Part shown: positions 1 through 33,500 of the stretch, piece after piece
Layout of the letters: every line of letters begins with the position of its first letter
Position numbering within the stretch: position 1 is the stretch's first letter
Source of the DNA: Nemopilema nomurai
Lineage: Eukaryota > Cnidaria > Scyphozoa > Rhizostomeae > Rhizostomatidae
Length of the DNA: 64,000 bases
Assembly (NCBI GenBank): GCA_003864495.1
Contig: ML133500.1
Span: 334,710 to 398,709, forward strand
Direction of reading: 5' to 3'
The notes under the pieces: generated by a model
What the model was told of the DNA's origin: nothing
Databases searched by the model: none
Seen by the model: the letters and a program-made list of their open reading frames with translations, nothing else
Program-made: the position numbers and the translations under genes

Positions 1-411
1 CCCCCATGTGATCACTCTGATTAAACAATCAATCCGCACACCTGAATTGAATTGAGTTGCAGTGAATTTTAAAATCGGAGGCCTTACGTCAGCTAAGAAG
101 TCTACCAATCAGTGAACTTGTGATTGATGTAGCTGACACTTAAGACTTTAACAGTATCATTTCAAAGTCGTTTATAAAGCCAGTAAGTATATCGAACCCT
201 GCTTGAAGAGCGACAGTTGTTCGATTCGAGTTCCAGTCTCTTTATCTAGGTGTTGCCAGCTACTTCCTGGTTGCAACAACGAACAAAAACCCAGTAGAAA
301 ACAACAAACACGTCAAAATAAACAAAGAAAACAAAACAAGGTTGGGGGACACTTCCGCACATAAATAAGCTTTCAACGAGATTCAGTCCTGTCGAATATA
401 AAGTAGTAAAG
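1..411. other. Left-edge non-coding stretch
   Basis: No recognised exon. A TATA-like string (tttataaag, from 171) lies on the plus strand about 240 bases upstream of the small ORF at 412, so this could be promoter and leader for it. That is only a motif match. Confidence 0.3.
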
Positions 412-642
412 ATGGAAGGAACAAGAATAACGACAAGAAGTAACAATAAACCCATCAATGTGTCATTCTTTGAGAAAGTGTCAGACAATAATACTGCAGA
501 AGAATCAGGTGATGATTTACGTCATACAAACACGGAAAAAACGAACATTCAACGACCAGTATATGTTCCAAGACGTTCGGAAGGAAATCGAAAACAAACG
601 GAACATTACGGAAAAGTCATAGATTCCTCAGTCATAAGATAG
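412..642 (+). CDS. Unassigned small ORF, 76 aa
   Basis: I do not recognise this protein. It opens with ATG in a good eukaryotic context (aagATGGA) and closes with TAG. The product is hydrophilic, rich in Asn, Thr, Ser, Arg, Glu and Lys, with no membrane segment and no Cys. A TATA-like string lies about 240 bases upstream, which would fit a short single-exon gene. It probably lies downstream of, or within an intron of, the GST gene on the opposite strand. It may be a chance ORF or one exon of a longer gene; no clear poly(A) signal follows closely. Confidence 0.25.
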   Translation: MEGTRITTRSNNKPINVSFFEKVSDNNTAEESGDDLRHTNTEKTNIQRPVYVPRRSEGNRKQTEHYGKVIDSSVIR

Positions 643-1319
643 ATGACTTTCCTTTTCTTGCTTATTTTTTTTAAAAAAGAAGAGCAAATGCTGTATTGTT
701 CTGTTGTGAATATGCTAACCCCCGGCAGTTGAGTAGATGGTTTTGTTTGGGGGTTGGTGATTGTATTCAGAGAAGACGCTCAAAATGTTGGTCTTCTCTA
801 GAAATCAATCCAAAAGGAGCGAATTCCGACAATCCGGTGTATTCCTAGATGTCATATATTCAGCAGGGCGTTCCCTGACCCTAAGCGACCAGTGATTTGT
901 TGTTGCAGTCAAAAAAAATCCTTGAGGCGTATGACATTGGAATTCGCCTCTTAAAAGGCACAACACAACAGGACTCATTCGAAAATACTTAAAGAAAAGC
1001 GAGTAATCAAACAGTCTCAGATCTTTCACCAGTAAATGAAATTCTCTTCTCCTTTCTCCGGATTATTCATGTCCGCCGAGTTTTGAAATTCGAGTGGAAA
1101 ATTCCGCCTCGTGGAAATCAGGCTTTAGCTCCACTCTGGGCCGGAGAAAACACGCCCACTCCACTGCCTTTACTGGCTCGCTCGACTGGCTTCTTAGCAG
1201 ATGAAAAAACTAACTGTTGAAAGTCGAACGCCATACTTTGCTCGTATAAATACCGAAATGAATTTGGGTTCTGGTTTTGAAAAATAATTCAAGCAGGAGA
1301 AATCATTGAAAACCCCTAC
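643..1319. other. Probable intron of the minus-strand GST gene
   Basis: No coding exon recognised on either strand. If the GST gene runs off the left edge, this is its first intron. A plus-strand TATA-like string (tataaata, 1245-1252) is present without a recognisable gene after it. Confidence 0.35.
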
Positions 1320-1455
1320 CGTTTCCTTTCAGTTTAGGCCATTCTTCGAAGGCAATACGCCGATCTTCAAACTCCACGTTTGCATGGCGGAATAAAAGAC
1401 GAATGACTTCGCCTTTGCCAATAATGTCAAAGTAATGAAATACAAATTTTGGCAT
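1320..1455 (-). CDS. Sigma-class glutathione S-transferase, first coding exon (partial gene)
   Basis: The exon encodes 45 residues starting MPKFVFHYFDIIGKGEVIR and ending EEWPKLKGN, then a GT donor (CG|GTAGGG) in phase 1. This is the first beta-alpha-beta part of the thioredoxin-like fold of sigma GSTs, the family of haematopoietic prostaglandin D synthase and cephalopod S-crystallin. Family features visible are the catalytic Tyr at residue 8 (in FHYFD), the GKGEVIR helix and the WPKLK segment before the conserved loop. The ATG at 1455 is chosen because the family starts with MP. An in-frame extension upstream runs into repetitive DNA. The rest of the G-site domain and the helical domain should lie beyond the left edge; none was found in 1-1319. 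An orphan exon cannot be excluded. Confidence 0.8.
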
Positions 1456-1511
1456 CTTGCAATTGGTGGTTGCAACTGCCAACTTCCTTGCAATGCAAAG
1501 TGTCCCCTTTG

Positions 1512-1665
1512 TCCCCTCTATAGAGCAATAGGGGGGCAGTTCTGCATAGCAACACTGTATGCGAAAGTTTCCGGGGGTGACCAAAACGCATAGCAAAACG
1601 ACACTATGCAAAACTATCCCCTCTCCTCTAAAGAACAATAGCGGGACACTTTTGCATAACAAAAC
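1512..1665. repeat. Duplicated ~45-bp motif upstream of the GST start
   Basis: Two related copies, near 1512-1556 and 1618-1665, share the pattern cccctct...aga-caatag-ggg-ca--t-tgcata-caa-ac, about 106 bases apart. Between them is a third shorter echo (gcatagcaaaac, near 1589). They lie 5' of the GST coding start, where promoter or leader would be expected. Confidence 0.45.
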
Positions 1666-1912
1666 TACACGCTTTTTTAGCACTTAATAGAGAGAGGGGC
1701 GAGACAGCATATGCGGAAACTTGGCACACAAATAGCAAACAAACTATGCGAGTATTGGCTGCAAATGAATGGAACCGGCTTTTAAGTTTTTGATGCTTGC
1801 AGTTATAAAAAAATTTCTAATCGAAAAGTTCCTTGGGGATTTCGTTTTTAGTAGTATAAGTTCTTTAAATATTTCGGCCTTCCACATGTAGGTTCCTTAT
1901 AAAAAAAAGCTA
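1666..1912. mobile_element. MITE copy, family B (TA-flanked, CACGC termini)
   Basis: The stretch from about 1680 to 1905 is highly similar to 43908-44150, including a shared run near the middle (gaatggaaccggcttttta region) and the block ttcgtttttagtagtataag. The left end reads TA-CACGCTTTTTTA. The right end reads GGTTCCTTATAAAAAAAAGC-TA, a degraded form of the intact inverted terminus seen in the other copy. It is non-coding and about 247 bp. The TA flank suggests Tc1/mariner-type mobilisation. Confidence 0.7.
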
Positions 1913-3654
1913 TTGCTAAATTTTGAAGCACCTATCATATGGAATCACATTTATATGTAGGATGATATTAATAGTAAGATTCAGTGTACATGAGTACAAA
2001 AAGTTCGCATATTACAGATTTTCTAAAGTGGCTCGGCACATTTATCGAGGCTTGCTTCCCCGCGTTTCTAGATCTTGTAAAACAGTTCGCATTGACAAAA
2101 AACACAACTAAATCAACTTCAGCGACCATTTTTGAGTCAATGAAGAACTGTTGGCCCCTAAAAAGAGGCCCGAAACACGGATTAGAGAAAAACTCTAATT
2201 TGCGAAATTTAGCAAATTACAGTTATTTTCCAGGTGGCTCGTCATTCGGTAACGCGCCTTGTGGGTATTTGTAACTAATTGCACTTCCTCGTCTTAGAGT
2301 TGAAGGCCCAAGTAAATACCAAAAAAGCAACCCAACTTCCCAAATTTCCAGCCATAGAAAGAATTAGTTTGGAAAAGTATTGATTTGAGCATTGATAAAC
2401 TTTTTGAATAGGCTAGTAGCGAAACCTGTGGCTTTTTAAAAAGATAGGGCAACATTGAAAATCGAAAGTTCTCAGGTATCTTTTGTTCACTTCCTACTTC
2501 CAGAATAGTGATCCGAAAGTTCGTTGAAAAGTTCAATTGTTTCTGACTAGGTGATTGCGATCGTTGTTTCACAATCCCAGGAAAAATTTAAAGCGATAGG
2601 GGAAGGATTTCTTGTAACGAAATTTCGTACAGAATTTCGGATAAATTTCGCAAATTACAATAAGCCTACCTGGCTTGTGTAATTTTAAAGGATTAAGCTT
2701 ACCCTCTCTCTCCACTTATAATGCCTCTGTTTCCTCGTCAGGTTCCTACAGACTCGAATAAGATTTTCAATTATAGACTTTCGAGAGCTCGTCACTGTTT
2801 AGAATGTGCTTCTGGCATTTTGTGATAGAAGTGGAGATTTTTGGCAACAGAGCTGAAGACAAATGTGGAAAACTCGGAAAAATTGTTCAAGCGGCGTGCC
2901 TTTTGCACGATATTATTTCCGAAGAGGAGGGGCTTTTCTAGAAGACGCCCAAGGATATGGTGGAGGACTTTAAAATCCTGAAATTGAAGTTTCAATTTAA
3001 GTTTAAGAAGTTTTGAAATACAATGAAGTTTTTAATAGCAATAATATAACACATTTTGAGCATTTTAGAATTTACGTACCTCTGTCAAGTTATTTGATAT
3101 TTTAAATATCCTAGTTGCGCCCCTGTCAAAATTTCGAGTTTCAACTCGCCGATTGGAGGCGCCTCCAAATAATTGTGCAGTGTGAACGCAGTTCGCCTGA
3201 AAACAGCCGACAATCAACGTTCAGCATGGAGACGACCCTGCACAGCAAAAGAGACGGAAGGAAAGCTAAATATGGACAAATCTAGAAATCCTGCCTCGTT
3301 GACTTCAATGGAAAATCACATTTAGCTTGCTGATACTAACGTTTCAAAACAAAATATTGTAAATCGAATTCGTAGAACATAGCAGTGCACTCACCTCCAC
3401 CAAAAGTCGCAAGAAAAGCACTGAGATAAAAGTGGGTGGCAAAAGATAAAAAGACAACAACATCTGTTCAGAACACGGAGTGTTGGAACACATAGTTTTC
3501 GCATTCAGGGCACATCACTTTCTAACTTTTTGGGGGAGTGTTGGTGAGTTAGCTATCTGGTTCCGCAGATGAGAACAACAAAATTCACCCCATCCCTAGT
3601 TTACCGAAGCTTGCACGAAGAGCGCCAGACACAAAGTGCCTGTATGCGAAAACT
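1913..3654. other. Intergenic stretch, no gene recognised
   Basis: Short ORFs on both strands show no family resemblance and no coherent splice structure. Nothing I can support as a gene. Confidence 0.4.
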
Positions 3655-3987
3655 ATGGTTCCGCTGTTTTGTGCAATCTTGAAGTTTTGGAATGAGAAAC
3701 ATTCATTTGCAAATTATTTACTGCAGTTATACAGATTACCTGGTAGCAAAACTGGACCATTAAGCTGCAAGGAGCTCCGAGAAGGATTAAAGGATTTTCT
3801 GGAAGGAGCTTACCAAACAGTCGAACAAGAGGCACTCACAACCTTACGCTTCGTGGGTGAATCTCAAAGCGGGCACAGAATCCAAAAAGAAACGGCCCAT
3901 TGGGCCAGATTCTTGAGTGGCTCATCCAGCAACAGGATTTCCCAGGTCGACAGTTTAAAAACATATCTTGAAAAGCAATTAATTTGA
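3655..3987 (+). CDS. Unassigned ORF, 110 aa
   Basis: I do not recognise it. The ORF starts ATGGTTCC (G at +4) and ends TGA. The product has a hydrophobic amphipathic start (LLQLYRLPG) and a polar, helix-prone remainder ending KTYLEKQLI. It contains Cys only at two positions and no membrane segment. It lies between the GST start and the 3' end of SMARCC, on the strand opposite to both. It could be a real single-exon gene, an exon of an unseen gene, a transposon remnant or chance. Confidence 0.22.
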   Translation: MVPLFCAILKFWNEKHSFANYLLQLYRLPGSKTGPLSCKELREGLKDFLEGAYQTVEQEALTTLRFVGESQSGHRIQKETAHWARFLSGSSSNRISQVDSLKTYLEKQLI

Positions 3988-4653
3988 ACATTTATTGAAT
4001 TGATTCGTTGTGTCGTTTATCTTTACTTTTTTGGACTTGACTGATCCGATTTCAAACATCTATCTGGCCCAAAACTGACAACATGAATACGATTATTTTG
4101 AGTTGTACTTGAGGCGTGTAATTGTAAAAAGCAGTTTATATGGTGGAATTCGTTAAAGAATTATACTGCAAAATTTTCTGGAGCACGCTCAGTAGTCAAA
4201 TCAGACTACTCACTTGAGTTGAAAGTTCATAGGCTCAAATTGCAACGTGCTTGAGAAAAACTCAAGATTCGGATCAATCTGTGATCAAAAATAAATAACA
4301 CGCTCAACGAAAGGCGAAATACTAAGATAGAATCTCATCATCGAAACTGATTAGCAAAACGTTTCGTTCAGCCAATAGGTAAAAAGCCATTTTATACAAG
4401 CTTGGATTCACCCTAAACTCCCAACACCACGCCTTGTTTGTGACGAAACAAGCCGGAATCCGGAAAGTGTAACACCCGGCATGACTTCAGCAAATTTGAA
4501 GAGAAAAGAGGAGAAACTATGACTATTATAGAAAAATTAGTTCCGATTATAATCTAATGTGTTAGTGATATCTTGCTTTCGTGTTTTTCAAGAGTACGAG
4601 CTGAACTTCAAAGAGATGAAAGATTACTACGGCAATGTCAATTTTACATATTT
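3988..4653. other. 3' flank / probable 3' UTR of SMARCC
   Basis: It follows the SMARCC stop codon (minus strand). No exon or recognised element was seen. Candidate minus-strand poly(A) signals (tttatt on the plus strand) exist near 3990, but I cannot choose one. Confidence 0.35.
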
Positions 4654-25982
<21,329 letters not shown>

Positions 25983-28900
25983 GGCTGGAATGAGTAATAG
26001 AAACTCGCAAGTTTTCACAAGGACTTAGGCATCTGATAACAAAGGGACACACTTGACGGAAAATCAGCCATATTGCGCATACAGGGGACTGGTACTGCAA
26101 GAGCGCGCGCTTTGCGGAGAACGATGAAACGTCAGCGGAAACGCGCTAGTATGTGGGGCCCCTATTAATATATTTGGCTCAACGCTACTAGACTAATCTT
26201 GAGATTCAAGCAGATGGTGAGAAATAAAAAAGGTAGACTCCTTGATAAGTGAGGTAGACTCCTTGATAAATCCATTATGAAAATGGTCTGCAGAGCGCTG
26301 TTTGAACAGGACTAAGGTCAAATTCGACAGGATTCATAGGCAGGCCATCTATCTCAAATGAATTCGGAACTGTTCCTTACTTAACAGGAAGGCTTGCTTA
26401 AGACTAATGGGAATAAATTACTTCAAGGAAAACTTTGACCGAGATTCAGATCTATTAGAGACTGTAAAATTGCTGACATCTGATACAATCCTGATATTTG
26501 ATACAAGCTTTAGCGGTTGCAAAAACCAATTATAAAATTAAAAAGTTCATCAGTATCAACTTAGCAAGTAAGATTGCCAATAGGCTGAAATAAAAGACAG
26601 AATTGATCGAGGATGCAAAATGTAGAGGATACAAAAGTACTTTTAATTAGTTCACCTTTTTGCCCAATTGCTGTGTGAGCAACCTCGACTTCTTGCTTCT
26701 AATCACAACATTTGTAACTTCCTCCTTCGGATGGCGCCATCAACCTAGGCAAGACTAAAGGACACAGAAGGCCACGTGGATCGGGAGCAGCTCACCCATT
26801 GCAGTTTAACTTGTTCATTGTGGCTATATCTTTTTTCATCGCTGCAGTCCAAAATTCTTCTAAATACAATGCAACAAGTGCAATGGAACTGCTTAAATAC
26901 AAAATAATCTTAGTAGTGATAAGACGGGTAAGGAGCTATCTTGCTGACCTCTGGCACCACTTTTGATTTCTGACGTCTCTAAAGCTTTCACGACAAAATC
27001 CGTTTGCTTGATTCCTTTGACTGGAATCAATACTTGTTAAAACTGTCTCACTCTCCACTTATCAGTATTCAAAGCACATTGTCAATATCCCGAGTCTACT
27101 TGAAATCACAGAGAAAGCCCCAAAGATTCTGATCAAAGATGAAGTTTCAGAAGCCGGCCATTTGTAAAAAAATTGTGCATGGGTGGGGATTTCCGTGGGT
27201 TTCATCTTATATCTTTTTAGTACTGTAAGCCTATCGGTTACACTTCATGATGTATTTCAACCCCTGTTGTTAAAAGACATCAGGCGGAAAGTTTGTAGCC
27301 CCCAGCCCCAAACTTAGATGCCCCCTATACCGATGGTCATTACCGATGGAAACCCGGATCGTTGATAGAATATTGCTGTTTAAATCATTTCAGAAAGTAA
27401 CTTAATGGACCATGTTGTATTACCAAGAGAGAAGAATTCTGAACAGACAGTAGAAAAATTGAAAAGCTGCAGCTTTCAATTTGAAAACTTAAGAAACTTT
27501 TAAATCGTTATAAAACTTAGAACAACGAAGTTTTGTAAAACGCAAAAGTATGACTGCCCTATTGGCTACGAATGCTTGTAAGCAAAGGATAAAAATATAC
27601 TTCCCACATCTAAATATAGCAACAGAATGAAAGTGAATCTCTTGACATGATCAAAATGTCACGAAAATATGATAACATAGCATATTTTTAATGGTAGAAA
27701 AGTCAACAAGTTTAATCTGTTGTGACAGCCTCTCCAAAAGAAGATTTACGATACCATCTTGTGTATGGTTCCTGTCATTAACAAAAATTTCTTCCTAGCA
27801 TAGTAAATCAAATAAAGAGAGCCCTTAATGTACAATTCATGACACATGAATGAAGGTTAAGAATGCCGGCACCAAATTCCCATCGGAATTTTGACTCCGT
27901 TTTGATTGTACGAATCCCTACGGACGCTCAATTTGGTGCGGATCTGTTTGAGTCAGGTAGAGCTCCTCCTAGAGTTGGCACAAGCAAATATGAAAAATGA
28001 CATTTTATCCAAAGTCTCGATTAGGTGCCTTTGCGCTTTCGACGTCAAGCATTTGAATGAAAGGCAAAGCAAATAATTCTTTACGATTAATCGCCTAATT
28101 ATGGTATGGAATCGCCCTCAAGGTCACCCGGTATCGATTTACCGAACACGGGATCGCAACAGTCGACCGCTGTTGTTTAAGTGGAAACTAGCCATTAGAT
28201 TGCTAGGTTGCCGATAAAACGCTAATATAGCGGGTTTCCTGTGTCCACCATTTTATGCAACTGCAGCTTTGGTTCCACTTCGCTTGTACTGGAGCGAGCG
28301 TGTATAATGGGCACTCGATTCCCCAACTCCGTATCTGTGGTGAAATTGAAGCATTGAAACTTTCATGCATTTTTGAAAATATCTTTCAATTGAAAATACT
28401 GTGAAGTGTTACTTAAGTAGAGCACAAAATGATGAAACTGAATTGGAACTTTTGTACTGATAAGCGAAAACCAGTTTTCAGATGAACCTCAAATCAATCA
28501 CACAAATTTGTTTAATCAGAAAGAGGTTAACTGAAAACGAGCTTGGTTTCTACACTCGCTCGAACTTTAAGTTTTTTGCTGGTAGCATTTTGTAATTGAA
28601 TTTAACGAGGGAAGAACCTATCGCCAGTGGTTATTTCAGCAATGTTAATCGTCGAAAGAGATTAATCGAGTTGGTTATAAGGATGCCACAACAGAATAGC
28701 GTATCAGCGATAGCAAATTAGAGAGGGACGCGTTCTAGATTTGAAAAAGTGGAAAAGACAAAGTGGTTAGTTAAGGACATATCTTGAACTCACGAGCTTC
28801 CACCAAGGAAAGTTACCGTGAAATGGAAAATCATCCAAATTAATGTTGGCAAGAAAAATTGACGGGACGGGACAACTGGATTAATTTGAAGCTAACGAGT

Positions 28901-30420
28901 AAAAGAAGATACTTTACGCTCAATGCACGACAAACCTCTTGGAAAATCGCCAGTTATTCTCTAGGCCCGGTGCAGACGCTGTGCTTGCTATGTGAAAAGT
29001 TATGAGATAAATTGTAAACATGAGGGGCATGGCGTTTGAACCAGGCCATGCAGCCGCAAAGATTTTTTCTTCTCCCTTTTGAACAATGTTCAAAGATACT
29101 CTATACTTCTATACATTTTATCAAACATTTCTTTAGACTACGGGCTTTAGGATATTACGCAACACTGCTTCGGGGGTTTGGGGCCAGCACAGCTACGTAT
29201 CTGTTGCAATGATCCAACTAATTTTGGCAGGTTTTGCCTGGTTTTACACATAGCCGTAACGATGGGAAGATTGCAGGCTACTGACCGCGGTGCTTATATC
29301 GTGCGCAACATTTTACGCAACGTTTCCATAAGGCACAAAGATCAGAACTTGACTAAGCAACTAAACACCCCTGCTTCAGATTCTTTCTTCGGAAAGCAAT
29401 ATATAAAAAGATTATTGCAATCAAGAAGTATCAAACATCCAAATTACACCAAGTCCGCAACGTTTTTCTCAACTTCGAATCGATGTTATTCTCCCCCCAA
29501 GGCTATAATGCATGATAAATTTTTGGTGGCCTTTATGGGGAACGGGGCTGTACACGTCGAAGGCTTTTGCGTTCGGAGGCTGGTGAATTGCTATTAGATT
29601 TATTGATGCATGGTTTATGAAACATTGTTTTAAATGTAAAGAACTCTAAAGGCTGATTCCACAATCAGTTTTTACGTACGTTTTTACTCATCTGCCAAAA
29701 TATATAACGTTTTCTTGACTGACAAGGCAAAACTGTCGGCTTTTTCAGGAGTGCGACGTGCTTAATTTTTCAGTCAAACTCATCAGTCAATACTTTGCCC
29801 GAGCCGGAAAGGAGTGGCAGCAGAACAATCAAAGGATAATCTATGACGCATTTTGAGTCAACAGCTATTTTTAAGGCAAGCATCGTATTCTTGTATTCAT
29901 CCATATCGTGCTGGCGAAGTTCCCTCAACAAATTACTATACATTCCAGGTTGCGAACTTTTGTGTAGCCTTGGTTTTTACCCACGTGGACCTTTGCCTCC
30001 TCATTTTTCGTCTTGAAATTGTGGCAATATTAATTGCAGTAGCAGCACTATAAAGACTGATGAATTTTGACTGATCTTATAGCACAAGATTTTGGGAAAA
30101 ACTGACAGAAAAAACTAACCGTCTATTTAGCCTTAAGACGACATTTCGCTTCTTTTTATGCTCAGATTCAAGAAAGAAAATAGTCTGATGGTGTAAATTT
30201 GCAAACTTGAAGTGGTGCCAAGTGTAGCGTGGAATGGCTCGGATGTTTTTCTGAAGAAGAGGCCCAATCATTTCAACCGAGCAGAACGGAAGTGAGTGCG
30301 AGTGCCCTCGCTGTTTTTGTTCCTGAATGTTTGAATTCCGTCCACTAGTTTTATCCCTATTATCTTAATCAGAGACCTCATTTCCTGATATCCTGCTACA
30401 GTTGACGTACTTCGGCAGAC
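25983..30420. other. Intergenic region between SMARCC and the furin-repeat gene
   Basis: The genes are divergent, so both promoters should lie here. The first 150 bases upstream of SMARCC are comparatively GC-rich (gagcgcgcgc near 26100), as for a housekeeping promoter. A 23-bp tandem duplication around aggtagactccttgataa lies near 26230-26270. A 10-bp inverted repeat (gcaccaaatt / aatttggtgc) sits at 27869-27878 and 27930-27939. No gene is recognised. The longest ORF is at 29178. Confidence 0.5.
29178..29597 (+). CDS. Unassigned ORF, 139 aa
   Basis: Longest unexplained plus-strand ORF in this intergenic stretch. I do not recognise it. The product is basic, with scattered Cys, no signal peptide and no repeated motif. 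The context about 0.8 kb upstream of the next gene suggests either chance or a remnant. Codon choice gives no clear support. Confidence 0.15.
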   Translation: MGPAQLRICCNDPTNFGRFCLVLHIAVTMGRLQATDRGAYIVRNILRNVSIRHKDQNLTKQLNTPASDSFFGKQYIKRLLQSRSIKHPNYTKSATFFSTSNRCYSPPKAIMHDKFLVAFMGNGAVHVEGFCVRRLVNCY

Positions 30421-30523
30421 ATGGCAAAGACGATTTTCTTGATTTTGGCTGCATCCCTGTTCGTACAAATAAATTGTAACCGATTCGGGATTATTCGCGG
30501 GCCATGGAACTGGAGATACCGAG
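30421..30523 (+). CDS. Furin-repeat gene exon 1: signal peptide
   Basis: ATG in good context (gacATGG). A hydrophobic core ILAASLFV is followed by INC|NRF, a plausible signal-peptidase site. It ends TACCGAG|GTTTGT in phase 1. The distance to exon 2 (2.3 kb) is the longest intron of the gene. Confidence 0.8.
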
Positions 30524-33500
30524 GTTTGTAATCACGTTTATTTCGTTGCAATCGCGCAATGTGTGTGATTGAACAACACGCCGCGGCTGATGTTTGGTGT
30601 TTGTCCGCCGCTATTCTGTTTTGTGTTTGGCCAAATCGATGTCGCTTCATTGGGCTGCAGGGATTTCTCCGGAGGCTCATTTCTGCTTTTGCCGTGCACC
30701 GTACCTTGCTTGAGTTTCTATGTTGCATTTCGTAAAGGGTGGGAATTAGCGTGGACAATTTTGGCTTTCTTTAACTCTCTGTTTATATCTCTAGTTTAGT
30801 TTGACGAACGATTTAGGGAACAGATCTTTGTTATTGTAGTTTACAGGCAATTTTCTCAGAAAGTTCCGTAATACGACTCCTATTCACAGAAATACAGGAG
30901 ACAACTTCCCCCAATGAAGGAAATAGGCTTTCGGTAGAATGGAATTAAAAGAAATTTATAAATTTGTCTCTGAACGACTAGCAATATGTACATAAAATCA
31001 TAATCCGAATCACAATATATTTCATGTTTATTTCATAATACATTTCATAAGAACACGTTTGATTACTCGCTATGAACACGATCCGAGGGAGCTGCCGAGG
31101 TCATTTGTCAGGGTTAACGCATTAAAGGTCACGTTTTTGGAAACCTATTATATTATAAAGGGAAAGCACTTGTACCAGAAAAGCCAAGAAACGTTGTAAT
31201 TTGTAATTTTTCTGCCAGTGTAGCCAGTTTAGACGCTAAACGACAGAGGCATCTGCAACTTGGAAGACAGTAGCGTGCGCACGAAGTAATCTTTCAAATA
31301 GAAACAGTTCAAACACACGCTAGTGAGTCTGGTACCCAGGGTACCTGAAACTGCGCTTTGCAAATTTTCAATGAAGAATTACAAAAACTTTCTAAAGTCG
31401 TGAAAGATTTTGAATGCGTTTATAAATATTTGTGACTACAAAATTCCCTTCGTGAAACTTTGACAGGTTATTGTTTTAATTTTTGCAATTTTGACTGATT
31501 CTTTTCTTCAGATCGCGTAGAATTCACTTGCCCGCGTTTTGTCCCCTAATCCTCGAAACCCCACATTTCCTCTGGGGTGGGGGTTCTGCGGCATTCACAG
31601 TCTCACAGTAATTCAAGTAATGAATGACATGGTGGTAAACTTTTCGCCTTGTGACCGCACTCTGTGTTTCAAACAAATGGCTCGCTCAAGTAGCTAACCA
31701 CGTATTCAACATCAAGTTGACAACAGAGATTATAGGGTGAATGTTGATGAACTTGGTGCATGTTTCTTCGTCCGCATGACAACTTCTCTCCACTCCAACA
31801 AGTTCTCGGGCTCTGTAGTCTTGTAATGAACGTATGACGCACATTGTCACTGCTCATGAGATTGCGCAATGACCAGGCAATACTTAGAAATAAAATGCAA
31901 ACATTATTTGCTTGTCTTGGCCTAATCATTTCAATTGGAAGTCAGGTCGAGTGAAGGAAATTTGAATATGTGAACTATGTATATGAACACAAAAAGTATG
32001 TGAACTGTTGCGACATGGGTTTGAGGTCATTTTTTGGTTCGACAAGCCCAGAAATGGGTTGAATGCTGGACGGATCTTCTCAAGTAAATGTCTGCTATCA
32101 AAAAATTTCGCGAATCGGTCAAAGGCTAGTTCTAGGCAGAAGCCAAAAACCAGCAGAGAATGGTGTCAAAATGATGGCTGAGTTTCCAGACACGAAGTAC
32201 TTGCTTACTGTCTGGGTTCATCAGACCGGTTTACCAAGAATCAGTCATCCCGCAAATACTTATCTCAGAGACAGCCTGAATCTATGCACACCAAAAAAGG
32301 CAAGAATGTTAATTTTAGAAATCTAATTGTAAACATTAAACAGGTTAAGGAATTTCGGTGAATTATATTTGAATAAAAAGCCTGGATGGTGCCACAGGCC
32401 ATAGTGATTCTTTTCTATGTTTTGTCCTTAAAAGTTCCGATTGCGGATGTCTGTTCGATGTTGCCGGGCCAATGACCTGAGCGACTTCCATTTGGAAATA
32501 TTTCCAGGTACTCAGCAACAGAGAGTACAGATGTAGGTTCGAGGAACGAGGCTGTCCTCCCCCCCCCCCCCCCCCCCTTTAAAGATGGCATTAACAAAAG
32601 GGGAACTCAACCGCCCCGAATGCCCTCCGTAAACTTTCTGACTATGAGTTAATTGAATAGCTCGTTGAATTGCAATGTTCCATAATTTGGATGAACATCA
32701 GAAAAAGGTCGGTTTATACGCTCTCTAGTATGAACCACGCCCCTCCAAGCTTCTATAGGCGATTGAATGATGCCGCCCATTGCGTACCGAGCAGAAAGCG
32801 TCCATCGAAATTAATTGTAATTACAATATGCATTATATTTGTCATTAAATTCTGCTTTCGATGTTAGGGCGACATCGTTGTCCAATTCCTGGCATGAAGG
32901 CAGTTATCGACGAATATGGGTTCGTAAAGAATTGCGTCCATCGCTGCGGCCCTAACCGACAGCAATCCTACTCATACGTATACGGCGATTTTTGCAAACG
33001 TGAGTTAACTTCAATATATCGCTTCTTTACCTAGTCTATCACTGCAATCTTATCCAATGTAAAGATTTCCTTCTTTTATTACAAAAACTTGTCTTTATAT
33101 GCAATTGGTTTTACTTTTTGAATGTTTGATGTTGAAATTTCAGTAAATTGATTGCAACGCAGAGCTATCTTTGTATATTGTCATTATCAAGTAATACCTT
33201 AGAAAACAATTTTATTGTTAACTCTTGAGGTTCCATGCTTGGAAGAAAATTCGAGGAGGTCTTAAAGGGATCGGATAACTATGATGGGTATTAGGTTACA
33301 TAGTGGAAGTATCTTCTTAATGCATGTAAAACACGCCAACGGTTGTCAGTTAATCGCTGGTTAGGGCTGGGTAAAACGAGCAGAATTTGTTTTCTATCTC
33401 TGTGTTTTTTATGCGAATGTACGATGATTGAAGCATAGATAATAAAGTGAAAGAAATTCATGTTAAAGTTGTTCAATCATTCGTGCCACGAAAATGGGAC

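Noticed and set aside
31330..31346. ggtacccagggtacc near-palindrome
   Set aside because: Too short and not perfect; no associated structure.
32063..32326. 87-residue plus-strand ORF in furin-repeat intron 1
   Set aside because: No recognised family, no phase-compatible splice sites tying it to the gene.
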